This document shows positions 1 through 6,739 of a DNA stretch of 48,583 nt, one piece after another. The stretch is from SIO4C1 sp039180385 (lineage in GTDB: Bacteria > Cyanobacteriota > Cyanobacteriia > Phormidesmidales > Phormidesmidaceae). Position 1 is the stretch's first letter. Each line of letters begins with the position of its first letter. Made by a program: the position numbers and the translations under genes. A model generated the notes under the pieces. That model made no database searches. It was not told the origin of the DNA and was given only the letters and a program-made list of their open reading frames with translations. The DNA lies in assembly GCA_039180385.1 (NCBI GenBank), contig JBCDDJ010000002.1, forward strand, positions 1-48,583, in the 5' to 3' direction.

Positions 1-253
1 CACATACTCTTCGCTACAATGCGACTGCTGCTGTGGGTGATTTCCGTCTCGCCAGAGCACGGGGGCGATGTTGCTTAAAGAATTGCTCCAACTTCGTAAT
101 GGCCACAATCTGGCAGTGTCTCAGGCCCGTGGGGTCTAAAATCGCGTCAAAACCCTCGTGCTTTCATACACAAACGGCAGGGGCTCATTGTTACGAAATT
201 ACCCCTCGCTTGAGATTCCCTTGTTGTCTCTGCAAAAAGGCGAATTACCGATT
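1..253. other. Gene-poor left edge
   Basis: No convincing gene is visible. The longest open frames here are short, overlap in several frames and match nothing I recognise. If the repeat array just to the right is a transposon end, this stretch is the outermost interior of that element, where coding sequence is often absent. Confidence 0.4.
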
Positions 254-334
254 CGACGACAAAGAGCATGTTAAAGCGACACGAATTTGTTAACGATGAC
301 AAATAACGTGTTAACCGACACGTTTTAACTGACA
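254..334 (-). mobile_element. Candidate end of a Tn7-like transposon (TnsB-type repeats)
   Basis: Read on the minus strand from 334 leftwards, the sequence starts TGTCAGTTAAAACG. It then repeats a TGTC-short spacer-TTAACA theme: about 321-334, 307-320, 282-303, 267-281 and a partial copy at 251-263. Closely spaced, same-orientation copies starting at a terminal TGT are how ends of Tn7-like elements, including cyanobacterial CRISPR-associated transposons, are built. The orientation places the element to the left, outside the window. The outermost copy ends at 334, and the tRNA-Val remnant starts at 335, a typical attachment neighbourhood. No transposase gene is in the window, so the identification rests on repeat architecture and position only. 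Confidence 0.55.
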
Positions 335-380
335 TGGGCGGTACTGGACTCGAACCAGTGACATCCTGCTTGTAAGGCAG
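335..380 (-). pseudogene. 3' half of tRNA-Val (anticodon TAC), truncated
   Basis: On the minus strand these 46 bases read from CTGCC through the anticodon loop CTTACAA (anticodon TAC), the 3' anticodon stem GCAG, the variable loop, a complete T arm (ACTGG-TTCGAGT-CCAGT), the 3' acceptor strand CCGCCC and the discriminator A. No CCA is encoded, as is usual in cyanobacteria. To the right of 380, where the D arm and 5' acceptor strand should be, the sequence is unrelated, so this cannot be a functional tRNA. A break at the anticodon stem with a perfect 3' half is the classic footprint of an integrase that uses a tRNA gene as its attachment site. Confidence 0.8.
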
Positions 381-666
381 TAGTTCAGAGTTCAAAACTG
401 CTATTGCAAATGATTTGTGGATTAGTTTATATTTTCTGATCTAATTTTGATCTAAAAAAGAGCCCTTACATCACTGTACATTACTGTGGACAAGGCAGGT
501 TTTAGGCATAGAAAAGTAGTTGGCAAATAGACTTTGATTCTATTTGCATCTTGGTTTCCATTGAAAATTTGACGAAGCAAAGGATATCAGATGAATGAGC
601 CAACCTGTAGTGGACGCAATTCAACATTTGCGCCTTCGGGCAGCATACTAGATCCGGTAGAGCCAT
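381..666. other. Intergenic, AT-rich, no gene seen
   Basis: This separates the end of the devA-like gene from the tRNA-Val remnant. No ORF, RNA gene or clear intrinsic terminator is seen. A small GCC-TTCG-GGC hairpin near 632-643, just beyond the devA stop, is the only structured element and lacks a good T-run. Confidence 0.4.
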
Positions 667-1938
667 TCAGGTCAGCATTGGAAAAATTGTGGTGATCATC
701 TCAACTTGACTGAAAGGTTTGACCAGGAAATGCTGGGTATTGAGCACTTTGGACTTTTGGGAGTCAATGTTTTTAGCATTTTCTGTCATCAAAATGACGG
801 GGGTGTCGACAAACTGATTATTCTTACGAATCAGCTCAGCTATGTCATAGCTGCTCATGTTTGGCATATCCAAATCTAGAAAAATGAGGTCTGGAGGATA
901 TTTGGTCAGGTCGGTCAAGGCTTGAACAGGATTTTGCATCGGCACCACCCAAAATAAATCATCTTCTAGAAATGTTTTGAGGGTCTGCAGGGTCTCCAGG
1001 CTGTGATCAATGCAGGCAACGGTATAGACCTTAAAGTCAGTGTGCGTTGGCTGGGGCGACAGCGCCAAGACGGGGTTCTTGTGCGTGGACGGCGGGGGCA
1101 GTGCAAGAGGAATTGAATGACTACCTGTAGCTGTATCGGACCGGGAGGGGGACGGCGACAACTGCCCCTGTTGCCTTTTAGGCGAGAGGTTGCGCTGCTT
1201 TTCATCCTTTAAGAGAGTGCCATTCTCTATATAAACAATTCGATCGGCGATATCGAGAATCCGATTGTCGTGGGTGACGAGCAAAATAGCGCACTGTTGC
1301 TCTCTGGCGAGGGTCTGCATGAGTTGCACGACGTCTCGCCCTGATTTGCTGTCAAGGGAAGCGGTGGGTTCATCAGCTAAGACGAGTCTGGGCTCATTGA
1401 CCAGGGCCCGTGCGATCGCAACCCGCTGCTTTTGTCCGCCTGAGAGCTTTTCTGGATAGCTGTTGATTTGATTGAGCAACCCCACCCGCTCGAGAGCCTG
1501 ATCGGCTTTGTACAAAATCCGTTTACGGCTGGGGGCCGATTTAAGCTCGAGGGCCATGCGGACGTTTTGGCGAGCGGTCATAAAAGGCAGTAAATTATGA
1601 GATTGAAACACAAAGCCAATCTCGCGACGTACCTGGGTCCGCCCCGGGGCTGCGGTGCCCTGTAGTTCTTGCCCAAGCACCCTCAGGCTTCCTTCGTGGG
1701 CCGATCTGAGCGCTCCAATCAGCGTCAGTAGCGTGGTTTTACCCGAGCCCGACGGTCCGGTCATGATCACAATCTCCCCGGGATGAATGGCAAAATTGAT
1801 GTCAAATAAGACTTGTTTTCTCAAAGCCCCTTTGCCAAAGTAGTGATTGAGATTTTGAATCTCGATCACGGGCCCCTGAGTCGGGGAGGCGAGCTGAGGG
1901 ATTAAGGCTAGGGATGTTTTGGGGACGTATGACAACAT
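667..1938 (-). CDS. devA: DevA-type ABC exporter ATPase fused to a response-regulator receiver domain
   Basis: This 423-residue protein is the ATPase of a DevBCA-type exporter. The ABC domain spans about 24-245: Walker A GPSGSGKTT at 61-69, Q-loop Gln112, signature LSGGQ at 165-169, Walker B LVLADE at 185-190 and the switch His at 223. A Pro/Ser-rich linker (about 250-300) leads to a CheY-like receiver domain at 304-421. That domain has a predicted phospho-acceptor Asp355 (LIFLDLDMP), Thr385 and Lys407. One of the two N-terminal acidic residues is replaced (Asp311-His312), which may weaken Mg binding. DevA proteins normally stop after the ABC domain at roughly 240-250 residues, so the fusion is unusual; the receiver resembles those of PatA-like cyanobacterial regulators. 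It is the last gene of the devB-devC-devC-devA run, 14 bp after the second devC. Phosphorylation control of export is inference. Confidence 0.9.
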   Translation of the reverse strand: MLSYVPKTSLALIPQLASPTQGPVIEIQNLNHYFGKGALRKQVLFDINFAIHPGEIVIMTGPSGSGKTTLLTLIGALRSAHEGSLRVLGQELQGTAAPGRTQVRREIGFVFQSHNLLPFMTARQNVRMALELKSAPSRKRILYKADQALERVGLLNQINSYPEKLSGGQKQRVAIARALVNEPRLVLADEPTASLDSKSGRDVVQLMQTLAREQQCAILLVTHDNRILDIADRIVYIENGTLLKDEKQRNLSPKRQQGQLSPSPSRSDTATGSHSIPLALPPPSTHKNPVLALSPQPTHTDFKVYTVACIDHSLETLQTLKTFLEDDLFWVVPMQNPVQALTDLTKYPPDLIFLDLDMPNMSSYDIAELIRKNNQFVDTPVILMTENAKNIDSQKSKVLNTQHFLVKPFSQVEMITTIFPMLT

Positions 1939-1952
1939 AGCGGACTAACGAA

Positions 1953-3113
1953 CTAAAAAATATCGGCTGGATCGCAGCGCTGCACTTTCAGAGCTGAAAT
2001 CAACCCTGAAAAAACGCACATCAAAACCGTCATCAAGAAGATAAACCCAATCCGGTCGACGGTCATTTTGAAAATTAACCCGGTAAACGAGATGGCAAAC
2101 TGATAGAGAAAGTAGCTGAGAATGCTGGCCGGAATGAAGCCTAAAACAGATAGTAAAAGGGCCTGCTGTAGGACCACAACCGACAGATAGGTATCGTTGT
2201 AGCCAATTGCTTTAACCGTGGCATAGGCTTGAATGTTATTAGTAATATCTGCATAGAGAATTTGATAGCAGAGCACAATGCCAATCATAAATCCCATTAA
2301 TGTGAGAATGCCAAAGACAAATCCAATGTTAGAGCCCTCTTGCCAGCTGCGCAGTTCCCAGTTAATCAAAGTCTGGCGTGTATGGACAGAGACGGTATTG
2401 GGTAGCTCAGCGCTGAGCGCTGCAACCACCTGCTCAGGTGATATCTGAGGGGCTACAAAGAGAACCCCAATATCTACGAAATCGAGGGACCGGCTCTTTT
2501 GTTTGGTACTACCGCTGCCTCGATAGCGTAGAAAATTCTCTTCGCTGGTAATCAAATTGCCGCTAGAAGCCGCAAAGTCATTTCCCAGGTCAAAGTTGCC
2601 CAACACTCGAACCCGACGATTGGCCAGTTCTGTGACAGTCCCGCGCGCTCGCCGACCGAGGGCTGGTTTGGCCCACCGATCGACCAAAACGGTGTCGGGC
2701 TGGCGCAGCTCATTGCGATACTGGCGAATTTCAGGAAACTGAAATAGGGATGCGTCTAAATCAAACGAAATCAAACGCACGCTCTTGGCGGTGCTGCCGT
2801 CCGGGTTTTTCCAGGTGGCTTTGCCTAAATAGACCGGATAGGCAGCCTCAACCCCTGGGTAGTTTTTAGCCCGATAGAGCATCTCAAACGGAAACTGGAC
2901 CGGGGCAATCAGGTTAGCGCGTCGTGAATGGACTAGAAAGACATCCCCATTTAACTTGTCAAGCAGTTGAAGCTGGCTGTCGTAAAGGGCATGTTTGAAC
3001 CCGGTGAACATAAACATCAGCACCGCTGCAAACACAATGCCGCCCAAAGAGAGCAGGAGCCTACCGGGTTTGTAGGTCAAATTGAGCCAGGCTACTGGCA
3101 ATCTGGTGAACAT
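1953..3113 (-). CDS. devC: DevC-type ABC exporter permease (second copy)
   Basis: A 386-residue FtsX-like permease. It has one N-terminal membrane segment (about 17-40), a large periplasmic domain and three C-terminal segments (roughly 265-290, 305-330 and 350-375), ending in the DPADIF motif typical of DevC. In DevBCA systems DevC couples the ATPase to the DevB adaptor and so to TolC. It is related to, but clearly different from, the preceding permease gene, from which it is separated by only 11 bp. DevBCA loci usually hold a single devC, so a heterodimeric permease is likely here (inference). Both copies look intact. Confidence 0.9.
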   Translation of the reverse strand: MFTRLPVAWLNLTYKPGRLLLSLGGIVFAAVLMFMFTGFKHALYDSQLQLLDKLNGDVFLVHSRRANLIAPVQFPFEMLYRAKNYPGVEAAYPVYLGKATWKNPDGSTAKSVRLISFDLDASLFQFPEIRQYRNELRQPDTVLVDRWAKPALGRRARGTVTELANRRVRVLGNFDLGNDFAASSGNLITSEENFLRYRGSGSTKQKSRSLDFVDIGVLFVAPQISPEQVVAALSAELPNTVSVHTRQTLINWELRSWQEGSNIGFVFGILTLMGFMIGIVLCYQILYADITNNIQAYATVKAIGYNDTYLSVVVLQQALLLSVLGFIPASILSYFLYQFAISFTGLIFKMTVDRIGFIFLMTVLMCVFSGLISALKVQRCDPADIF

Positions 3114-3124
3114 GGCCAGCCCCC

Positions 3125-4267
3125 TCAGAAAACATCTGCCGGATCGGCCAGCAACACTTTACGCATGGCGACAACCCCTGAAAAAAGGCACATGCCGGTG
3201 GTTAAACCCGCAACCTGCAAGACCTGGAGCACTGACATCCGCATGGGAATCGCCCCATTTGTAGTCATTAACACAAACTGATAGGCCCCCATCGATAGAA
3301 TCAGCCCTGGAACAAACCCAATCGCCGCCAGCATAAGGGCCTCTCGTAGCACAACGCTCATCAAGAACTGATTACGAAAGCCTATGGCTTTGAGGGTGGC
3401 ATATTCTTTGAAATTTTTGGCCACATCGGCGTAGAGAATCTGATAAACGATGGCCGCGCCGACAACCAGGGCAACCCCTGACCCCAGATTAAAGATAAAG
3501 CCCACCGCCGTTGCTTTTAGCCAGTATTGGCGTTCGCGTTGAATCATGTCTGCTTTGCTATACACTGAGACATCGGTCGGTAATTCTGTCCGCAGATCAG
3601 CGACGGTTTTGTGAGTATCACTATTAGGCTTGAGCTTGAGCAACCCTAAATCGATTTGATCAGGGGTACGAGACCGCATCACCCGAAGAAAATTTTGGTC
3701 GGTCATCAGCACAGTCCCATCGGCGGCCATTCCCCCACCAAGGGTATAGAGACCCCCGATTTCAACCCGACGACCGTTGGCTTCGGCTTCAACACCGACC
3801 TCAGCGGGGCCGTATTTGGGCAGCGATCGCACATCGAACAGCACCGAGTCGGGTTTGACTAAGCCTGCTCTAATCTGACTTTGACGGAGCTCAGGCAGCA
3901 AAAAAGGGTTATCCCCAGGGTTAAACCCAAAGCTGAGGATCAACTCTTGTCGGGTGGTCTCTAGATTGCGCCAGGAGAGATAGCCGATATATAGCGGCAT
4001 GGCCCGATCGACGGTGGCATAGCTGGCGGCCTGATAGAGTCGGTCTCGCTCAAACAGTTTCGTAGATGTACCGTTAGACGACAGGGGTGAGATTAAGAAA
4101 ACATCGGCATCTAACTGATTGTAGACCAGCCCAGCGGTTTCACTCAGTGAGCCTAAAAAACCCAGGTTAATAAAGACAAGGAGCACTGCAAAAGCTACCC
4201 CCCCCGCGCCAATCATCAGGCGGACTCGGTCGTAAAGCAAATTTAGAATAGCGACAGCATTGGACAT
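3125..4267 (-). CDS. devC: DevC-type ABC exporter permease (first copy)
   Basis: A 380-residue FtsX-like permease with the same plan as its neighbour: an N-terminal membrane helix around 17-40, an extracytoplasmic domain of about 200 residues, then three hydrophobic helices and a C-terminal DPADVF. It begins 14 bp after the devB stop and ends 11 bp before the next devC, so all four exporter genes should be co-transcribed. Its periplasmic domain differs markedly from that of the second copy, which argues against a recent duplication and for a fixed two-permease exporter. Confidence 0.9.
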   Translation of the reverse strand: MSNAVAILNLLYDRVRLMIGAGGVAFAVLLVFINLGFLGSLSETAGLVYNQLDADVFLISPLSSNGTSTKLFERDRLYQAASYATVDRAMPLYIGYLSWRNLETTRQELILSFGFNPGDNPFLLPELRQSQIRAGLVKPDSVLFDVRSLPKYGPAEVGVEAEANGRRVEIGGLYTLGGGMAADGTVLMTDQNFLRVMRSRTPDQIDLGLLKLKPNSDTHKTVADLRTELPTDVSVYSKADMIQRERQYWLKATAVGFIFNLGSGVALVVGAAIVYQILYADVAKNFKEYATLKAIGFRNQFLMSVVLREALMLAAIGFVPGLILSMGAYQFVLMTTNGAIPMRMSVLQVLQVAGLTTGMCLFSGVVAMRKVLLADPADVF

Positions 4268-4281
4268 GTTGAGGTGTTGCT

Positions 4282-5505
4282 CTAGGTACCCTCATGGGTT
4301 GTCGGTAACGTAGCATTTGTCGAGGTATCAATCTCTACCTCGACTTGCAAATTGGTGAGACTAGCGACCGCATCAGTGTTATCAAGCAAAATCTTTACCT
4401 CAACAACCCGCGCATCGACCCGTGCCGTGGGGTCATCATTGAGCACATCTTTTTTGAAAATTTGGTTACCCACTGACACCACCGTACCCGTGAGCTCACC
4501 TTCAAACGCCTCATTGCGACTGGTCACCAGGGCAGACTGACCTATCTGAACCTGACGAATGCTGGTCTCATGTACCTCGGCCACCACATTCATCTGACGG
4601 GTATTGGCCATATCGAGTACCGAGCCTTTACCCCGACCGTTGGTATCACTGACGGTTTCCCCGGCATGGGTGAGGACGCGCAACACCCGTCCAGAAATCG
4701 GCGCGCGGATGAGTGAATTCTCGACGCGAACCTGGGCCAACTGCAAATCTCTGAGGGCGGTCTCAACCTGACTTTGGGCTTGAATCCGCTCAGCCCCAGC
4801 GGTGAGTGTATTGAGCTGGGCCTCGGCATTGGCTAACTCGCGATCGCGAATAGCGATCTGCTGCTGTAGCTCTGCTTCAGCCTGTCTCAGCTGTTCTACC
4901 AGCTGCTCTACCCCGGTCCGACGCTGCTCAATATCATTCCTCGCTAAGCCCCCTTGGTCATAAAGCTCCTGATAGCGATCAAGTTCTTGTCTAGCAAACT
5001 CTAGCTCACGACTGAGGCTGTCTACCCGGGCTTGCTGCGCAGTCAGCCTCTCAGCCTGGACCGCAGGCAGTGCTTTATAGTCAGCCGCTGACTCCTCGAT
5101 CTGGGCCTGACTGTAGCGGGTCTCAGCCTGTAACCGAGCCTTGAATGTGGCCAGCGTTTGCTGTGCCGCTGCTAACTCTGCGAGGCGCTCTGAGTGAGAA
5201 CGCAGGTAGGCAATCACCGTGCCCTGCTCAACCCAATCTCCCTCAGCAACGCTGAGGGCAACCAAAATCTCATTCACAGGGGCTCCGACGGTCAACACCC
5301 CATCGACTGGCTCTATTCGGCCTAGCGCTGCGACCCGTTGAGATAGCCCACCCGACACATTCAAATCAGCCTGAGCGATAGATTGAGAAGCCGACGGTGA
5401 GAAGGCACGCATACCCACAAACGGCAGTACTAAGGCAACTAAGCCCAGCCCAACCAGGGCAACTTGAGGGATCGGCAACCCGGAAACAGCAGCAGTTTTG
5501 CCCAT
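4282..5505 (-). CDS. devB: DevB-type periplasmic adaptor (membrane fusion protein)
   Basis: A 407-residue HlyD/RND-type adaptor. A single membrane anchor lies at about 15-35, followed by the DevB-typical ALGRIEPVDG segment and the first half of a lipoyl domain. Residues about 105-265 form a long, Gln/Glu/Ala-rich coiled-coil hairpin for docking to a TolC-like channel. The second lipoyl half (IRAPISGRVLRV) and beta-barrel domains follow. It heads the exporter gene run and lies about 150 bp after the oxygenase stop, so it may have its own promoter. In heterocyst-forming species DevBCA exports heterocyst glycolipids, so a lipid-like cargo is plausible. No tolC gene is in the window. Confidence 0.92.
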   Translation of the reverse strand: MGKTAAVSGLPIPQVALVGLGLVALVLPFVGMRAFSPSASQSIAQADLNVSGGLSQRVAALGRIEPVDGVLTVGAPVNEILVALSVAEGDWVEQGTVIAYLRSHSERLAELAAAQQTLATFKARLQAETRYSQAQIEESAADYKALPAVQAERLTAQQARVDSLSRELEFARQELDRYQELYDQGGLARNDIEQRRTGVEQLVEQLRQAEAELQQQIAIRDRELANAEAQLNTLTAGAERIQAQSQVETALRDLQLAQVRVENSLIRAPISGRVLRVLTHAGETVSDTNGRGKGSVLDMANTRQMNVVAEVHETSIRQVQIGQSALVTSRNEAFEGELTGTVVSVGNQIFKKDVLNDDPTARVDARVVEVKILLDNTDAVASLTNLQVEVEIDTSTNATLPTTHEGT

Positions 5506-5656
5506 CGAACATGCCCGGTAAACAACTTTAGGTGAGCAAAGCCCTAACCATCAAATCCTAAAAAACAAAGCGCTGAGCAGCCCGGGTGACTTTAAGATAT
5601 TTGCCCCCGTACAGAGCTAAACAGAGGATTTAGGTGATGCATAACTCTCCCAGCGA

Positions 5657-6739
5657 TCATGGCATATCTGGTCCATTTGAGCATTCCAGTTTTGGAAAGG
5701 AGATAGATGACTCATGTCTGATAAGCGCTGCAAACACCTCTCGTGGCCCCACAAACGGTCTTCTCCCATGGGCCATAATTCTATTTTCAAGTAGCAAAAC
5801 ATCTGACTTTTGCCATTGAAAGAGAATTTGATGGTCACGGATGGTGCTTCGAATTATGTCTAAATCCGCCGCATCGATTTCAGATCGATCGCCGTAGACA
5901 TAGTGAGTAAATGTGTTGCGGGTGACTATCGGGCTGAGGATCGGCATAAGCCGATACATCCAGCCGCTCTGGCATTTTGCCCAATACGCTGCAAGGCTCT
6001 TGTGCAGGAGGTGGGCTTGGTTAAACCAGATGGGCTCCTGGGTGATCGGATGAGTAATCCAGGCAGGGGTGATGGCGTTTTCAACTTCTAAATAAGATTT
6101 TGTTTTGACCAGTGACCCTCCCTGCTGGTTGACTATTTGCTCTAATTCGGAGATGGAGTCTGTCTGAAACGTTGTTTGCCAGCCTTTCATGACCTTCATA
6201 TATCCCGACTTTAGCGGAAACTGACGCCGCAGCCGCAGTCCTTTGCTTGCAAAACGATTGACCAACTCAGCAGATAGCGCCTGATAAACCCTGCGCATAT
6301 CAACGATGGGGGTTTCTCCGCCGCTTTTAGGAGGCGTTTTACAAAAGAACGCAACCCTGTCGGGAAAATCCGTTTGATAGCTCATTTCCTGATGGGGCTC
6401 TATGGGAAAATGGCGCTCTAAATCTGTAGAACTGTGTATCTTGCCGTGAATTTTATGCCTGGGCGAAGCCCCCCCGACGTAGTCTAATAGACTGGTGGCA
6501 AACGTCGAGATAAAGGCAGAAAAGGCTTTTGCACTGTCAATGGCCCTGAAGCCCCTGAACAAGATGGCCCCTGACTGCAACAGTCTCTGATCAAAATGTT
6601 CGCGATGGTTGGTGGCCCAGCTAATTGCCGAGCCCAAGGAGCCGCCGCAAACCGGGTCCGGGGCATGAACAACCCAGAGAGAGTCTGAAAAAGATTGAAC
6701 CGGAGGCGGCTGATCAATCTCACCATCGAAGCACTTCAT
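5657..6739 (-). CDS. TauD/TfdA (SyrP-like) Fe(II)/2-oxoglutarate oxygenase
   Basis: A 360-residue protein of the TauD/TfdA superfamily, with the jelly-roll core from about 50 to 345. The iron ligands look like His116-Gln-Glu118 (PHQEMSY) and His324 (IMAHGRRPF), and Arg333 is a candidate 2-oxoglutarate anchor. The HxE form instead of HxD is known from clavaminate synthase and SyrP-like hydroxylases in secondary metabolism. The ATG overlaps the PKS-E stop (TAATG), with AAAGGAG inside the PKS end, so translation is coupled. The likely job is hydroxylation or desaturation of the PKS-E product or its acceptor; the substrate cannot be read from sequence. Codon use resembles its neighbours. Confidence 0.88.
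   Translation of the reverse strand: MKCFDGEIDQPPPVQSFSDSLWVVHAPDPVCGGSLGSAISWATNHREHFDQRLLQSGAILFRGFRAIDSAKAFSAFISTFATSLLDYVGGASPRHKIHGKIHSSTDLERHFPIEPHQEMSYQTDFPDRVAFFCKTPPKSGGETPIVDMRRVYQALSAELVNRFASKGLRLRRQFPLKSGYMKVMKGWQTTFQTDSISELEQIVNQQGGSLVKTKSYLEVENAITPAWITHPITQEPIWFNQAHLLHKSLAAYWAKCQSGWMYRLMPILSPIVTRNTFTHYVYGDRSEIDAADLDIIRSTIRDHQILFQWQKSDVLLLENRIMAHGRRPFVGPREVFAALIRHESSISFPKLECSNGPDMP

Noticed and set aside
335..411. Intact tRNA gene
   Set aside because: The D arm and the 5' acceptor strand are absent to the right of 380; only the 3' half is present.
5617..5838. Small ORF overlapping the end of the oxygenase gene
   Set aside because: It overlaps the oxygenase on the same strand in another frame and has no recognisable content.
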